Positions 26,639 to 38,145 of a stretch of 56,564 bases of DNA are shown one piece after another. The DNA is taken from NCBI RefSeq assembly GCF_927904885.1, contig NZ_CAKMNW010000079.1, forward strand, positions 1 through 56,564, in the 5' to 3' direction. The stretch's first letter is position 1; the number at the start of each line of letters is the position of its first letter. Below the pieces are notes generated by a model. That model worked only from the letters and a program-made list of their open reading frames with translations, was not told the origin of the DNA and searched no databases. The translations under genes were made by a program, and so were the position numbers. The stretch comes from Candidatus Nitrotoga sp. M5 (GTDB taxonomy: Bacteria; Pseudomonadota; Gammaproteobacteria; Burkholderiales; Gallionellaceae).

Positions 26639-27696
26639 CCGGCCAACTCCATACAAGCCTGTGCAACACACTGTGTTGCTTCTGGTTTGGCCAGTTTGCG
26701 TGCATTTTGCGCTATGGTCAGAGCGTGTTCTCTGGTTATCCCCTGTAATAAATTTGCCAAGAATTGTGGCTTCAATTCGGTCTGTGGGAGCAGAGTGGCC
26801 GCGCCACGCTCACTAAGGAAACGTGCATTGCCGGTCTGGTGATCGTCCACCGCAAACGGAAATGGCACCAGTATGCTGGCTACGCCCGCTGCCGCCAGTT
26901 CGGCGATAGTCAAGGCTCCGGCACGACAGATCACTACGTCCGCCCAGGCATAGTGCTGCGCCATATCATCCAGGAATGGCTGAGAATCGGCGTTGACTGC
27001 CGCCTGCCGATAAGCGGTTCGTACTGCTTCCAAATGTTGCTTGCCAGTTTGGTGCAGTACATTGTGGCGCGTAGCCGCTGGTAATAATGCCAATGCCTGT
27101 GGTACGCATTCATTAATTGCCTTTGCACCTAAACTGCCACCCAGCACTAATAGGTTAAGCACTCCACTACGTGCAGCGTAGCGTACATCCGGCTCGGATA
27201 GTTTGGTAATGCTATCGCGTACTGGATTGCCGCACCATTCAGCTGCTGGCAGTACGCACGGGAAACCGCTCAGCACTTTTGCAGCCAATCGCGCCAATAC
27301 TTTGTTGCTCAGTCCGGCAATAGAGTTTTGTTCGTGAATCAACAATGGACGTCGCATAAATGCAGCCATGATTCCGCCAGGGAAGGTGATATACCCCCCC
27401 ATGCCTAACACTACGTCGGGGCGATGACGTAACAATGCAGCACCGCTCTGTCCTAATGCCAGCAGCAGATTGAGTGGTAGCATCAATTTGCGTAGCAGCC
27501 CCTTCCCGCGCAGCCCGGAAAATCGTACATGTGCCATTTCATAGCCATGCTGGGGCACTAATTCTGCTTCCATGCTTCTAGGTGCTCCTAACCAAATGAT
27601 GCGCCAACCTTTTGAGCGCAGGTAGTCAGCTACAGCCAAAGCCGGAAATATATGGCCACCTGTTCCACCAGCCATGATCAGAATATTTCGAGTCAT
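26635..27696 (-). CDS. murG: MurG glycosyltransferase
   Basis: Peripheral membrane enzyme that adds GlcNAc to lipid I to make lipid II. 353 residues, usual size. [14 protein letters not shown] forms the first glycine-rich loop, [11 protein letters not shown] and [12 protein letters not shown] are family motifs, and [13 protein letters not shown] and [16 protein letters not shown] mark the UDP-GlcNAc domain. Start overlaps the ftsW stop (ATGA). Confidence 0.97.
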   Translation of the reverse strand: MTRNILIMAGGTGGHIFPALAVADYLRSKGWRIIWLGAPRSMEAELVPQHGYEMAHVRFSGLRGKGLLRKLMLPLNLLLALGQSGAALLRHRPDVVLGMGGYITFPGGIMAAFMRRPLLIHEQNSIAGLSNKVLARLAAKVLSGFPCVLPAAEWCGNPVRDSITKLSEPDVRYAARSGVLNLLVLGGSLGAKAINECVPQALALLPAATRHNVLHQTGKQHLEAVRTAYRQAAVNADSQPFLDDMAQHYAWADVVICRAGALTIAELAAAGVASILVPFPFAVDDHQTGNARFLSERGAATLLPQTELKPQFLANLLQGITREHALTIAQNARKLAKPEATQCVAQACMELAG

Positions 27697-28856
27697 TTAG
27701 GCAGGCCTCTCAACATTCGTCTGTTTTCCCAATCGATACGAAGTAGCAGCGCTGCCGCAATGCAACTCACCACTATGCTGCTACCGCCAAAACTTAGAAA
27801 GGGCAGGGTTAACCCCTTAGTGGGCAATATGCCTGTGTTTACGCCAATATTTATCATCGCCTGAACGCCCAGCCACGCAGCAATACCCTGCGCCACCAGT
27901 GCGGAAAACAGGCGATTGAGATTGGCAGCTTGACGGCCGATGGCGAAGGCGCGAATGATCAGCCCAACAAATAACAGGATAACCATGCATACACCAACGA
28001 AGCCAAGCTCTTCAGCAATAACCGCGAGTAAAAAATCCGTATGTGCTTCAGGCAAATAGAATAATTTTTGGAGGCTGCCACCCAATCCCACGCCGAACCA
28101 TTCGCCGCGACCAAATGCGATTAACGAATGACTTAACTGGTATCCCTTGCCGTAAGGGTCAGACCATGGATCCCAGAAACCGAATACACGTGCCGTGCGG
28201 TATTCTGATGAGAAAATAAGAGAAACAAATGCGACAGGCAGGGCAATCATCAATCCGGCGAACACCTTGATATTAAACCCGCCAAGAAACAGAATGCACA
28301 TTGAGACAATACAAATCACCACGAAAGAGCCCATATCTGGCTCTAGCAACAATAAACCTCCAACCAGTGCCATCACTGCAAACATCGGCAGAAATGCCTG
28401 GCCCCAGTGATCTTTGACTAAACCTTTGCGCACGGTGTAATCAGCCGCATATAAGACGGCAAATAATTTTATGAGTTCAGATGGCTGGAGATTAATGACG
28501 AACAATGAAAGCCAACGGCGGCTGCCATTAACTTCGCGCCCAATGCCAGGGATAAGCACTAGAATCAAAAGTGCCACGCCAAGCAGAAACAGATAGGGCG
28601 CCAGCTTTTGCCAGTGCTGTAGAGATATTTGGAACGCCATTGCACCGGCTACGACCCCTACGAAAATATACAGGGCATGCAGCATCAAGTAATAAGCAGG
28701 CTGAAAGTCCGTATATTTGCTTGCTTCGGCAGTGGCGATAGAAGCCGAATACACCATTACTAGCCCGAACGACAGCAACGCGATGGTTATCCACGACAGT
28801 ATCATGTCGTATTCAACCCATGCATTGTGGCGTCTGGTCAGACTTGCGGTGAGCAT
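27693..28856 (-). CDS. ftsW: septal SEDS peptidoglycan polymerase FtsW
   Basis: SEDS-family glycosyltransferase that polymerises lipid II at the septum with FtsI. 387 residues and about ten helices. [41 protein letters not shown] and [12 protein letters not shown] are FtsW/RodA hallmarks. It starts inside the murD coding end with a 19-base overlap; a later Met (residue 18) is possible but would shorten the cytoplasmic N-terminus. Confidence 0.95.
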   Translation of the reverse strand: MLTASLTRRHNAWVEYDMILSWITIALLSFGLVMVYSASIATAEASKYTDFQPAYYLMLHALYIFVGVVAGAMAFQISLQHWQKLAPYLFLLGVALLILVLIPGIGREVNGSRRWLSLFVINLQPSELIKLFAVLYAADYTVRKGLVKDHWGQAFLPMFAVMALVGGLLLLEPDMGSFVVICIVSMCILFLGGFNIKVFAGLMIALPVAFVSLIFSSEYRTARVFGFWDPWSDPYGKGYQLSHSLIAFGRGEWFGVGLGGSLQKLFYLPEAHTDFLLAVIAEELGFVGVCMVILLFVGLIIRAFAIGRQAANLNRLFSALVAQGIAAWLGVQAMINIGVNTGILPTKGLTLPFLSFGGSSIVVSCIAAALLLRIDWENRRMLRGLPK

Positions 28857-30238
28857 GCCATATCCCTTTGTAATGCCTGCACTGCGTCGATAAATTTTTC
28901 AGCACGGTGGCTGTAGTTACGGAACATATCAAAGCTGGCGCAAGCAGGTGATAACAGCACTGCGTCACCTGGTTGTGCCAGAGAGGCACTCTGACGCACA
29001 GCATCGTCCATATCCCGCGCATTAACCACAGGCACACTGCAATTTTGTAGTACCGCTACAATCTTGTCGGCATCGCGTCCGATGAGTACTACAGCACGCG
29101 CATGCTGCGTCACGGCCGGATAGAGCGGCGAAAAGTCCTGTCCTTTGCCCTCTCCGCCCGCAATTAAAACGACAGGCCGTCTTAAACCCTGCAGTGCAGC
29201 TATAGTGGCGCCGACATTAGTTCCTTTTGAGTCATCGTAATAAACGATGCCATTGATTTCCGCTATGGGTTGCACGCGGTGCGGCAAGCCCTCGAAAGCG
29301 CGTAACGCATTCAGTAGCGGTTCTATCGGCAAACCCACTGCATGGCACAAGGCTAGAGCAGCCAATGCATTAGCCACATTATGCAATCCCGCCACTCGCA
29401 GCTCATTGGCGTTCATGACACGTCGCTGACCATGCATTAACCATGCACCCTCACTGCTGCTATCTATACCCCAGTCACTATCGGTGAGAGGCGGGGTATT
29501 CAATCCAAATGTATTTTGTATGCAGCCTGATAACGCCATGCCAGCACTAATTTCATCATCGCGATTAAGTACTTGCGCGCTTCGTTGTCCGTTGTTGTGG
29601 AAGATACGCGCCTTGGCGGCTATATATTCGTTTATGCCGGGATAACGATCGAGATGGTCTTCGCTGATATTGAGCACTGTTGCTGCATCAGCATTTAGCG
29701 AGGAAGTGGTTTCCAATTGGAAGCTGGAAAGTTCAAGTACCCAAACGTCCGGCTGTTGTCCTTGGCGCTGTAATAGCACATCCAACACAGTGGGCGAAAT
29801 ATTGCCAGCAACTTCCGTGTCCAAACCTGCCGCTCGGCACATTGCACCGACCATGCTGGCTACCGTGGTCTTGCCATTGGCACCGGTGATGGCAATAATT
29901 TTCGGGCGCTGATCTTGCGGCACTGATTGCGCAAACAATTCAATATCCCCGACTATTGGAATGCCACGTGCCGTAGCCTGTACTACGAACTGGCTACTTA
30001 ATGGTATGCCAGGACTGATGGCAATCAAATCGACACCATTGAGCAATTCGTTACGAAACGTACCACAATGCAATTCCATCTCGGGAAATTGAGTGCGCAA
30101 TGCATCCAGAGAGGGAGGGCAGTCACGACTGTCGGCAGCGTGCACGCGCGCGCCCTGCACAATAAGCCAGCGGACCAGAGATAGCCCAGTCTCTCCGAGT
30201 CCAAGTACTAGCACAGATTTATTTGATATTTGGATCAT
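28838..30238 (-). CDS. murD: UDP-N-acetylmuramoylalanine--D-glutamate ligase
   Basis: Mur ligase adding D-Glu. 466 residues. [15 protein letters not shown] is the N-terminal nucleotide fold, [11 protein letters not shown] the P-loop, [10 protein letters not shown] and [10 protein letters not shown] the central motifs, HRVQPI and NDSKGTN-like YDDSKGTN the C-terminal motifs, and [15 protein letters not shown] the end. Start overlaps the mraY stop (ATGA). Confidence 0.97.
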   Translation of the reverse strand: MIQISNKSVLVLGLGETGLSLVRWLIVQGARVHAADSRDCPPSLDALRTQFPEMELHCGTFRNELLNGVDLIAISPGIPLSSQFVVQATARGIPIVGDIELFAQSVPQDQRPKIIAITGANGKTTVASMVGAMCRAAGLDTEVAGNISPTVLDVLLQRQGQQPDVWVLELSSFQLETTSSLNADAATVLNISEDHLDRYPGINEYIAAKARIFHNNGQRSAQVLNRDDEISAGMALSGCIQNTFGLNTPPLTDSDWGIDSSSEGAWLMHGQRRVMNANELRVAGLHNVANALAALALCHAVGLPIEPLLNALRAFEGLPHRVQPIAEINGIVYYDDSKGTNVGATIAALQGLRRPVVLIAGGEGKGQDFSPLYPAVTQHARAVVLIGRDADKIVAVLQNCSVPVVNARDMDDAVRQSASLAQPGDAVLLSPACASFDMFRNYSHRAEKFIDAVQALQRDMACSPQV

Positions 30239-31320
30239 CGTAATTTAAGTGTAGTCAATCCAATTAATACCAACATCATCGAAATAATCCAAAACCGAAC
30301 AACCACTTGATTCTCTTTCCAGCCTTTTAACTCAAAATGATGATGGAGCGGTGCCATGCGAAAAATACGCTTGCCAGTAAGCTTGAAAGAAACCACCTGG
30401 ATGACCACTGACAACGTTTCCAGTACGAACACCCCACCCATGATAAGTAGTACAAATTCCTGACGTACGATCACCGCCACCGTGCCAAGTGCAGCGCCCA
30501 ACGCCAACGCACCTACGTCGCCCATGAAGACTTCTGCCGGATAAGCGTTAAACCACAAGAAAGCGAGCCCCGCGCCCGCAATTGCGCCGCAGAACACTGC
30601 CAATTCGCTCGCGCCAGGGATGTGTGGCATTCCAAGATACTTGGAGAACACAGCATGGCCTGCAACATATGCAAAAATTGCCAGTGCACTGCTAATCATT
30701 ACCGTGGGCATGATTGCCAAACCGTCCAGACCATCGGTCAAATTGACTGCGTTACTGGTGCCAACGATAACGAGGTAGGTGAGCATAATGAAAGTGAATG
30801 CAGTTAGCGGAAATACCAGATACTTGAAGAAGGGCACGATAAGTTCAGTATGTGCAGGCAGGATGGCGGTCTGCCACAGGTACGCCGCTACGATCAGCGC
30901 AATGATGGATTGCCAGAATATTTTGGCTTTGGCAGACAGCCCCTTGGGGTTGCGGTGTACCACCTTGCGGTAATCATCGACCCAACCGATTGCACCAAAT
31001 CCCAATGTGGAGAGCAACACCACCCATACATACTGGTTATTCAAATCGGCCCACAATAACGTGGTGATGGCTATCGAGGTAAGAATTAACGCGCCCCCCA
31101 TGGTTGGCGTGCCAGCTTTTATCAGATGTGTCTGAGGGCCGTCATCTCTTACAGCTTGTCCTATTTTATAGGCGGTCAGCTTGCGTATCATCATCGGCCC
31201 AACCAGGAAAGAAATAGACAATGCAGTCATTGCTGCCAGCACAGCGCGCAGCGTGATGTAATTGAATACACTGAATACGCTGAAATATTGCGATAACCAT
31301 TGCGCGAATTGAAGTAACAT
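30235..31320 (-). CDS. mraY: phospho-MurNAc-pentapeptide translocase
   Basis: Integral membrane enzyme forming lipid I on undecaprenyl phosphate. 361 residues, about ten helices. GTPTMGG (about residue 70), GWVDDYRKV with the catalytic Asp pair, [13 protein letters not shown], and the cytoplasmic [10 protein letters not shown] motif are all present. It lies 23 bp after murF, the largest gap inside this part of the cluster. Confidence 0.97.
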   Translation of the reverse strand: MLLQFAQWLSQYFSVFSVFNYITLRAVLAAMTALSISFLVGPMMIRKLTAYKIGQAVRDDGPQTHLIKAGTPTMGGALILTSIAITTLLWADLNNQYVWVVLLSTLGFGAIGWVDDYRKVVHRNPKGLSAKAKIFWQSIIALIVAAYLWQTAILPAHTELIVPFFKYLVFPLTAFTFIMLTYLVIVGTSNAVNLTDGLDGLAIMPTVMISSALAIFAYVAGHAVFSKYLGMPHIPGASELAVFCGAIAGAGLAFLWFNAYPAEVFMGDVGALALGAALGTVAVIVRQEFVLLIMGGVFVLETLSVVIQVVSFKLTGKRIFRMAPLHHHFELKGWKENQVVVRFWIISMMLVLIGLTTLKLR

Positions 31321-31343
31321 TTTTGTTTCTTTCGGCTGGTCGG

Positions 31344-32777
31344 TTAAAAGGGATGGGTTAATGAAGGATGGTGACGCTTATGCATGGGATCTTCCCTGCT
31401 TTTTTCCTCTTTTAATTCATTTGTTCCAGTGCAGTGCTGCACCACTCTTTCCATGCGCATAAAGCGCGAGCCCTTAACTAATACCGTACTATCACTATCC
31501 AGAATCTTATCCAGCACAGCGAATAAATCTTCAATATGTTCAAAGTGATGAGCGCCTGTGCCAAACTTATGTACCGCATGAACTGTCAATTTGCCCAGTG
31601 CTAATAGCTGGGTTACCCCCAAACGTTGAGCTTCTGTGCCAATTTCGCTATGCAGGCGTACGGCGTTTTCTCCCAACTCTCCCATGTCGCCCAGCACAAG
31701 AATTTTTTTGCCGGAGCGCTGCGCCAATACCTCAAGTGCGGCGTGCAATGAAGTCGGATTGGCGTTGTAGCTGTCATCTATCAACATCGCACCATGCAGT
31801 GCAGTTTTTCGCTGCAAGCGAGCGGCTACGCCAGAAAAAGCTTCCAGTCCTGTCGCAATCGCTAACAAGGGCACGTGCAAGGCCAGCGCTGCCGCAGTAG
31901 CGGCTAGCGCGTTGCGTACATTGTGCGCACCCGGTACTTGCAACTGAGCATTGAAGTTACCCTGCGGCGTGCTCACTTCTATATACATGCCCTTATCCTT
32001 TACTTGCCATTGCGCATGTACCGCAGCATTTTTTTCCAGACTGAATTCAATAATCTTATGGTCGTCTGCCAACTCGCGCCAAAGTGGTGCATAAACGTCA
32101 TCGGCATTAATAATCGCAGTGCCTTGAGGCGACAATCCTGTGAAAATTTCTCCTTTAGCGCGTGCCACCGCGGCCACCGAACCCAGTCCAGCCAAATGTG
32201 CACTGCCCGCATTGTTGACGATAGCGACATCCGGCCGAGCCATCCGGGTCAGGTATTCAATTTCTCCCTGATGGTTCATACCCATCTCGATCACCGCATA
32301 ACGATGCGCGGCTCGTAACTTAAGCAAGGTAAGTGGTACGCCAATGTCATTGTTGAGATTTCCAAGTGTTGCTAACACTGCGTCATCATCATCTGTCGCC
32401 GTACGCAATATGCTTGCCAACATTTCCTTTACCGTAGTCTTGCCGTTGCTGCCGGTTATTGCTATCACGGGGATGTTGAGCTGCGTACGCCAATAAGCTG
32501 CCAGATGGCCTAATGCCAGGCGCGTGTCTTCTACCAGCAGCAGTGGGCACGGTGACGCAGCTTCTCGATAACTTGTAGTATTTATCAATGCAGCGACTGC
32601 GCCGCTTTCAGTAGCGCCGGCAACAAATGCGCTACCGTCGAAATTTTCCCCCTGCAATGCTACAAAAAGATCGCCTGCTTTAATCGCTCGACTATCGCTG
32701 GAGACGGAGGTAAATGATGTATCGTGGCCGACAAGCTTGCAGCCCAGCACGTGCGCGACCTGCGATAGCAGCATCAT
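31344..32777 (-). CDS. murF: UDP-MurNAc-tripeptide--D-Ala-D-Ala ligase
   Basis: The last Mur ligase, adding D-Ala-D-Ala. 477 residues from the ATG at 32777, which overlaps the murE stop; the frame is open 24 bases further but without reason to use it. [12 protein letters not shown] is the P-loop, [13 protein letters not shown] and [10 protein letters not shown] are MurF-typical, and [10 protein letters not shown] the central motif. The C-terminal 30 residues are charged and slightly longer than usual. Confidence 0.96.
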   Translation of the reverse strand: MMLLSQVAHVLGCKLVGHDTSFTSVSSDSRAIKAGDLFVALQGENFDGSAFVAGATESGAVAALINTTSYREAASPCPLLLVEDTRLALGHLAAYWRTQLNIPVIAITGSNGKTTVKEMLASILRTATDDDDAVLATLGNLNNDIGVPLTLLKLRAAHRYAVIEMGMNHQGEIEYLTRMARPDVAIVNNAGSAHLAGLGSVAAVARAKGEIFTGLSPQGTAIINADDVYAPLWRELADDHKIIEFSLEKNAAVHAQWQVKDKGMYIEVSTPQGNFNAQLQVPGAHNVRNALAATAAALALHVPLLAIATGLEAFSGVAARLQRKTALHGAMLIDDSYNANPTSLHAALEVLAQRSGKKILVLGDMGELGENAVRLHSEIGTEAQRLGVTQLLALGKLTVHAVHKFGTGAHHFEHIEDLFAVLDKILDSDSTVLVKGSRFMRMERVVQHCTGTNELKEEKSREDPMHKRHHPSLTHPF

Positions 32778-34306
32778 GCCCGCTGCTCCACATTGCGCCA
32801 CGCCAATAATGCCCGCTGTACAATCTCGGCGTCGCTAAACGGATATTTCACATCCCTGATTTCCTGATATGATTCGTGTCCTTTTCCGGCAATCAGCACG
32901 ACATCTGTCGCGTGCGCGTTGAGTACTGCTTGTGCGATGGCCGAGGCACGATCTTCGATGATTTGGTATGTGCTGTTTGCTTTCTCACTTTCAGATGTCA
33001 TGCCGGACACAATGGCTGCGATAATGTCGAGTGGCGCTTCACTGCGCGGGTTGTCGCTGGTAATGATAGAGATGTCTGCCAATTTGGCGGCGATAGCCCC
33101 CATCATCGGCCGTTTACCGCGGTCGCGGTCGCCACCACAACCGAATACACAAATCAGTTTGCCGCCGTAAGTCCCTGCAATTTTCCGGCCAACCACTTCA
33201 CGTACAGCCTGCAACACTTTTTCCAGTGCATCTGGGGTATGTGCATAGTCCACTACTACAGTTGGGCGAAAGTCATCACCAAAAGTCTGCATGCGTCCAG
33301 GCACCGCAGTGATATGCGACAATTCGTGCAGCGCTTTGCTTAACGTCACTCCGCTCACCAGCAACACCGCCATAACGCCCAACAAATTCGAAACATTAAA
33401 TCGTCCGATCAGTGCGCTATGCAGCTCGCCCCCGCCCCAGCTGGAATGTATTGGCAGGCTAAATCCATGCGCATCCATGCGTAATGCGCCGCCGTAAACC
33501 ATGCGTAAACCGAGACGCTCGGCCAAGGCCAAAGCGGAATCATTCAGACCGTAGCCCACCACCTCGACTTCCTCGTCCTGCAGTTGCTCGGCAATCTCGA
33601 CACCAAATGCATCATCCAGGTTGAGTACAACGTACTTAAGCTGTTGCTTATTGAATAAACGGCGCTTGGCCGCCGCATAGCCATGCATGTCGCCGTGGTA
33701 ATCGAGATGATCTTGGCTGAGGTTTGTAAGTAGTGCCACATCGAATTGCACCCCATTCACACGTTCCTGTTCCAAAGCATGAGAAGACACTTCCATTGCC
33801 GCAGCTTGTGCGCCTTGTTCGAGATAATCAGCTAATAATTTATGCAGGTGGATGGCATCGGGAGTAGTGTTCAGAGTGGGCTGCAAAGCAGGGTGGAAAC
33901 CGTTGCCCAAGGTCCCGATCATCGCGGTTTTTTTGCCTAGCGCGCAAAATGATTGTGCAATCCAGTGGCAACAGGAGGTCTTACCATTGGTACCGGTGAT
34001 ACCGACCATCCACAATTTTTGCGAAGGGCTGCCATAGACATGATCAGCTATCTCTCCGGCATGATGACGCAGATCGATTACTGCCAAATTGGGCAGCTGC
34101 CACGCTTCGCTCCAGCTAAAACCGTGGGCCTCCCAGATTACTGCATTGGCGCCATTTGCTATAGCTTGCTTGATGAACTGACGCCCATCCGTTTTGCTGC
34201 CTGGATAGGCGACGAATGTATCGCCTGGCGCAACCGCGCGGCTATCTGTTACTAGCCGCGTGACCGTAACACCTAGGGATGCAATCAGGTCTGAATGAAG
34301 GTTCAC
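32774..34306 (-). CDS. murE: UDP-MurNAc-L-Ala-D-Glu--meso-DAP ligase
   Basis: Mur ligase adding the third residue. 510 residues. GTNGKTSCCHW is the P-loop, TTPDAIHLHKLLADY and SSHALEQERVNGV are family motifs. The DNPRSEAP sequence is the known meso-diaminopimelate recognition motif, so DAP-type peptidoglycan is expected. Its start overlaps the ftsI stop and its own stop overlaps the murF start. Confidence 0.97.
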   Translation of the reverse strand: MNLHSDLIASLGVTVTRLVTDSRAVAPGDTFVAYPGSKTDGRQFIKQAIANGANAVIWEAHGFSWSEAWQLPNLAVIDLRHHAGEIADHVYGSPSQKLWMVGITGTNGKTSCCHWIAQSFCALGKKTAMIGTLGNGFHPALQPTLNTTPDAIHLHKLLADYLEQGAQAAAMEVSSHALEQERVNGVQFDVALLTNLSQDHLDYHGDMHGYAAAKRRLFNKQQLKYVVLNLDDAFGVEIAEQLQDEEVEVVGYGLNDSALALAERLGLRMVYGGALRMDAHGFSLPIHSSWGGGELHSALIGRFNVSNLLGVMAVLLVSGVTLSKALHELSHITAVPGRMQTFGDDFRPTVVVDYAHTPDALEKVLQAVREVVGRKIAGTYGGKLICVFGCGGDRDRGKRPMMGAIAAKLADISIITSDNPRSEAPLDIIAAIVSGMTSESEKANSTYQIIEDRASAIAQAVLNAHATDVVLIAGKGHESYQEIRDVKYPFSDAEIVQRALLAWRNVEQRA

Positions 34307-36036
34307 ACTTCCTCCTTCACAGCATCGAGAGAGTTCGGCATTAATATATTGCCGAACTGTGTATCGTTAGGCACGTTGAGCAGGCGTAGTGCCGCGCCCA
34401 TCACGTTACTAAATACAGGTGCTGCGACCAAACCGCCGTAATATTGACCGTTGTTGGGCTCGTTTATCATTACTGCCACGATCAATCGTGGGTTGGACGC
34501 GGGTGCCAATCCGACAAATGAAGAAATATAACGATTGATATAGCGCCCCTTCGCTAGCTTATGCGCTGTGCCAGTCTTGCCAGCTACACGGTAGCCATTG
34601 ATCTGTGCCAAAGGGGCAGTGCCGCCTGGCAGGGTCGCCAGTTCCAGCATGTCACGTATTTCGCGTGCGGTGGCATCCGAATATATTTTCTTGCCGTATA
34701 CGGGTGCATCCAACTTAAGCAATGACACTGGCTTCAATTCACCATTGTTTGCAAATATGGTATAGGCGCGCGCCAGTTGTAACAGGCTGACGGAAATGCC
34801 GTGGCCATAGGAAAGGGTGGCCTGCTCAATAGGTCGCCACATATCGTAATCGCGCAATTTTCCGACCGCCTCACCGGGGAAGCCACTGCCGGTTTCCGTA
34901 CCAAAGCCACTTTCGTTCAGGCCTTGCCACATTGTTTCCGGTGGCAACGATAACGCAATCTTAGCCGCACCTACGTTACTGGACTTCTGAATTACTTGTG
35001 CCACTGTGAGTGTATCTTCGTCATGGGTGTCATTGATTTTGTGTCTGCCGACTTGCATTACCCCATTCTCGGTATTGATAATAGTTTGTGGCGTCACGTT
35101 ACCTGCCTCCAGTGCCGCTGCCACGGTGAATGGCTTGAGCGTGGAGCCCGGTTCAAATTGGTCAATGACAGCATGGTTTCGCAGCACCTGAAGGTTAGGC
35201 TTGGCGCGATTATTAGGGTTGTAGCTTGGCCAATTGGCTAGTGCTAACACTTCGCCGCTTTGAGAATCCAGCACTACAATAGAACCGGCTTTGGCGTGGT
35301 GCTGCTTGACCGCCTGCTTTAGTTCCCGGTAAGCCAAATATTGAATTTGGCTATCTATGCTAAGTGTCAGATTGCTGCCAGGCTTGGGTGCGCGAATGCT
35401 AGTAACGTCGTCGACAATATGACCTCTGAGATCTTTGATTACGCGTTGACTACCCGCTTTGCCACTCAGTTGTTTTTGTAATGCGAGCTCAAGTCCTTCT
35501 TGACCGTTGTCATCCACGTCAGTGAAGCCGATCAAGTGTGCTGTCACGTCTCCGCCTGGGTAATATCGGCGATACTCACGCTGTAGCGATATACCAGGGA
35601 TGCCCAGTTCAACGATTTTTTCCACCTGCTCGGGTGGTAATTGGCGCTTGAGATAAACGTTGTTACGCGTAGTGTCGAATATGCGACGTTTCACTTCATT
35701 TATATTCATGCCCAGAATTTTCGCTAACTGGTTTACTTGTTGTTGTGTCGCTTCCACATCCTGTGGACTAACACTAATAGATTCCACTGGCGTGCTAATC
35801 GCGAGCGGTTTCCCATTGCGGTCGGCAATCATGCCGCGGTGCGCGTTAATTGCTATGACGCGGCTGGAACGTGCATCTCCTTCTTGTTGCAGGAAACCAT
35901 TGTGGATGCTTTGCAAATACATAGCGCGAACGACCAATATAGCCATGCCAAGTACCAACAGCACAAATAGCAGTTGTGATCGCCACTGCGGTAATTGTGT
36001 AAGCTTTGCGGCCTGTATTTTGTTGGAATAATTCAT
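34303..36036 (-). CDS. ftsI: septal transpeptidase PBP3
   Basis: Class B penicillin-binding protein that crosslinks septal peptidoglycan. 577 residues from ATG 36036, which overlaps the ftsL stop. The N-terminal helix is at about 20-40. Catalytic motifs: S298-T-L-K301 (SXXK), SSN at 352-354 and KTGT at 487-490. The pedestal domain carries RGMIADRNGKPLA. The upstream extension of the frame lies within ftsL and is not used. Confidence 0.96.
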   Translation of the reverse strand: MNYSNKIQAAKLTQLPQWRSQLLFVLLVLGMAILVVRAMYLQSIHNGFLQQEGDARSSRVIAINAHRGMIADRNGKPLAISTPVESISVSPQDVEATQQQVNQLAKILGMNINEVKRRIFDTTRNNVYLKRQLPPEQVEKIVELGIPGISLQREYRRYYPGGDVTAHLIGFTDVDDNGQEGLELALQKQLSGKAGSQRVIKDLRGHIVDDVTSIRAPKPGSNLTLSIDSQIQYLAYRELKQAVKQHHAKAGSIVVLDSQSGEVLALANWPSYNPNNRAKPNLQVLRNHAVIDQFEPGSTLKPFTVAAALEAGNVTPQTIINTENGVMQVGRHKINDTHDEDTLTVAQVIQKSSNVGAAKIALSLPPETMWQGLNESGFGTETGSGFPGEAVGKLRDYDMWRPIEQATLSYGHGISVSLLQLARAYTIFANNGELKPVSLLKLDAPVYGKKIYSDATAREIRDMLELATLPGGTAPLAQINGYRVAGKTGTAHKLAKGRYINRYISSFVGLAPASNPRLIVAVMINEPNNGQYYGGLVAAPVFSNVMGAALRLLNVPNDTQFGNILMPNSLDAVKEEV

Positions 36037-36338
36037 GGTTGCGTTAATGATTTGTTCAGATCTTCGGTGTAAATAAATTGGATCTGTTGACTTTCCGGTT
36101 GTTGCATTTTCAATTGATTGACAGCGATTTTCTCCACCCGTGCCGACATCGCCCAAGTACTTTGCTCAAGTTGTAGCTGCCCCCATTCCACTTCCATCTG
36201 CTGTGCGCGGTCATCCTCTGTTTGTAATGCCGTAAACAATTTGCGCGCCTTGTTTTGTGAGGTCACAACGCTCAGTGCGCTAACGATCACCATAAGCAAG
36301 AGCAATAGGTGCAGCTTAGTCACCCGCTTCTCCTGCAC
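36033..36338 (-). CDS. ftsL: cell division protein FtsL
   Basis: Small bitopic divisome protein. 101 residues with one helix (about 8-27) and a leucine/glutamine-rich coiled coil in the periplasm. Assigned by size, topology and the fixed position between rsmH and ftsI. The ATG at 36338 overlaps rsmH by 23 bases; a GTG at 36323 would reduce the overlap to eight and is a possible alternative start. Confidence 0.88.
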   Translation of the reverse strand: MQEKRVTKLHLLLLLMVIVSALSVVTSQNKARKLFTALQTEDDRAQQMEVEWGQLQLEQSTWAMSARVEKIAVNQLKMQQPESQQIQFIYTEDLNKSLTQP

Positions 36339-37275
36339 GTTCGGCTATGCGCATCACTGCACTGCGCGCCCGTGGGTTAATTGCCACCTCCTGTGAGGTG
36401 GCGTGAATCGCTTTGCCAATCAGGCGCAGCCTGCCTTTTGGTATGTCCGCAGCCCGAATCGGCAAATTACGCGGCAGCTTGTCGCCTTGCGCCATGTCGC
36501 GCAGGAAGTGCTTTACCATACGATCTTCCAGCGAATGAAAACTGATAACCACGATACGCCCTCCTGGTCTTAGGCAGTCCACGCATTGCGGGAGAATCCG
36601 CGCAATTTCTTCGAGTTCTTGGTTGAGGTAAATCCGTATAGCTTGAAAGGTGCGTGTCGCCGGATTTTTCCCTGGCTCACGGGTACGCACGGCCTGAGCA
36701 ACAATTTCGCTGAGCTGACGTGTCGTGGCAATAGATTTCTCTTGGCGTGCAGCAACAAGCGCTCTTGCAATCTGTGTAGCAAACCGTTCCTCGCCATAGT
36801 CACTTATTACTCCTCCAAGCAATTTTTCATCTACGGTAGCAAGCCATTCCGCTGCGGTTCGACCGCTGCTGGTATCCATACGCATATCCAGCGGCGCGTC
36901 GAAACGGAAGCTGAAACCACGTTGTTCATCATCCAGTTGCGGCGAAGACACCCCCAAATCGAGCAACACTCCGTCCACTTTTTCAATCGCCAGTTTGCTT
37001 AACACCTCAGCCAAGTGCGCGAATCCGCTATGCACCATGACAAAGCGCGGATCATTAATTGCCTGCGCCGCAGCAACCGCCGCAGGATCCTTGTCCAAGG
37101 CAACCAAACGACCTATCTCGCCCAATTTTTGCAGTATCAACTGACTGTGCCCACCGCGCCCGAATGTGCCGTCCACATAGACGCCGTCCGGTTTTATCTG
37201 CAATCCTTCAATGGCTTCGTGTAATAAAACAGTTTCGTGAAACAAATTTGGTGCGTGAGATAAGCAACCGCTCAC
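36316..37275 (-). CDS. rsmH: 16S rRNA m4C1402 methyltransferase
   Basis: RsmH (MraW) methylates N4 of C1402 in 16S rRNA. 319 residues from a GTG at 37275 that overlaps the mraZ stop (GTGA). This start gives the expected [14 protein letters not shown]-terminus. [12 protein letters not shown] is the SAM-binding motif, [13 protein letters not shown] a family hallmark, and [15 protein letters not shown] the catalytic region. The longer frame to 37350 is not supported. Confidence 0.96.
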   Translation of the reverse strand: MSGCLSHAPNLFHETVLLHEAIEGLQIKPDGVYVDGTFGRGGHSQLILQKLGEIGRLVALDKDPAAVAAAQAINDPRFVMVHSGFAHLAEVLSKLAIEKVDGVLLDLGVSSPQLDDEQRGFSFRFDAPLDMRMDTSSGRTAAEWLATVDEKLLGGVISDYGEERFATQIARALVAARQEKSIATTRQLSEIVAQAVRTREPGKNPATRTFQAIRIYLNQELEEIARILPQCVDCLRPGGRIVVISFHSLEDRMVKHFLRDMAQGDKLPRNLPIRAADIPKGRLRLIGKAIHATSQEVAINPRARSAVMRIAERAGEAGD

Positions 37276-37721
37276 AACGTGAACCCCTCCAGCTCTGGGG
37301 GAAGTTCGCCATCGGCAAAGGACAACGCCAATTCCTGCTGCGCTGTCCACTTTGCCTCATCCCATAATTCGAGCTTATTGCCTTGGCCAATCAGCATTAC
37401 GCGCTTATCCAGCATCGCGTAGCTGCGCAAGGCAGGAGAAATGAGTACGCGTCCCGCTGCATCCATTTCGACATCTTCGGCGTAGCCAACCAGGCGGCGC
37501 TGTAACGCGCGGATACGTGGGTTAAGGGAGGATAACTTGAGCAGCTTGTCACGTATTGGCTGCCATTCGGGCTGCGGATAGCAGAGCAAGCAACCATCTG
37601 CATCAGCGGTTAGCACTAACTGACCTGTGCAATGGACAAGCAATACGTCACGATGCCGAGCTGGTATCGCGAGCCTGCCTTTGCTATCCAAATTGAGTTG
37701 TGCTGCTCCCTGAAACATCAT
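37272..37721 (-). CDS. mraZ: transcriptional regulator MraZ
   Basis: AbrB-fold DNA-binding protein that represses the dcw operon in studied bacteria. 149 residues from ATG 37721 behind AGGA. Two SpoVT-AbrB-like repeats: [17 protein letters not shown] near the start and [16 protein letters not shown] near the middle. Three boxes for its own product lie just upstream, so autoregulation is expected. Confidence 0.95.
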   Translation of the reverse strand: MMFQGAAQLNLDSKGRLAIPARHRDVLLVHCTGQLVLTADADGCLLCYPQPEWQPIRDKLLKLSSLNPRIRALQRRLVGYAEDVEMDAAGRVLISPALRSYAMLDKRVMLIGQGNKLELWDEAKWTAQQELALSFADGELPPELEGFTL

Positions 37722-37740
37722 TGCAATCCTGTTCTTGTTT

Positions 37741-37766
37741 ACCCACAAAAACCCACTTTTCCCCAC
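37741..37766 (-). promoter_or_regulatory. three MraZ boxes
   Basis: On the minus strand three GTGGGK repeats at 37766-37761 (GTGGGG), 37756-37751 and 37746-37741 (both GTGGGT), each exactly 10 bp apart. MraZ is known to bind such direct repeats. They lie between the -10 element and the mraZ start codon. Confidence 0.85.
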
Positions 37767-37774
37767 TTCGCTTC

Positions 37775-37803
37775 ACTATATTGAAAAAAACAGGCTGGGT
37801 CAA
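37775..37803 (-). promoter_or_regulatory. sigma-70 promoter of the dcw operon
   Basis: Minus-strand TTGACC (37803-37798) and TATAGT (37780-37775) separated by 17 bp. Transcription should start near 37768, immediately before the MraZ boxes, so bound MraZ would block the initiating polymerase. Confidence 0.75.
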
Positions 37804-38145
37804 GCAATAAAATTAGATTTTTCTTTGCGCGACAAGTAGTTAGAGCTTAAAAATTGATGTTGTATTAATTTCTTTAATAAAGAATGGATTGCACAAAAAC
37901 GCTAAGGTTGTTTATGGTTTTTTTTTGCAGCTTGCGGGGGATATTGGACTTGCGGAGGATTTGAGTGATGCTGGAGGAAATGTGAAATTAAATAAGGTGG
38001 CTGTGGTTGTTTTTATTTTTATTTAAATGAAAAAACAAAAACTTGCTAGAAGCTACGCTTTCGGCAGTGATGTCGTTGATGCCAATCTATGCTACAACCG
38101 TCCCCACCAGAAGGATCGTTACGTTAGATATTTATCGAATAAAGT
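37804..38145. other. intergenic region between dcw promoter and rnpB
   Basis: AT-rich, with T-runs near 37920 and 38010. No supported gene. A plus-strand frame beginning at 38027 runs antisense into rnpB and is rejected. The 3' flank of rnpB here shows no classic terminator. Confidence 0.5.
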
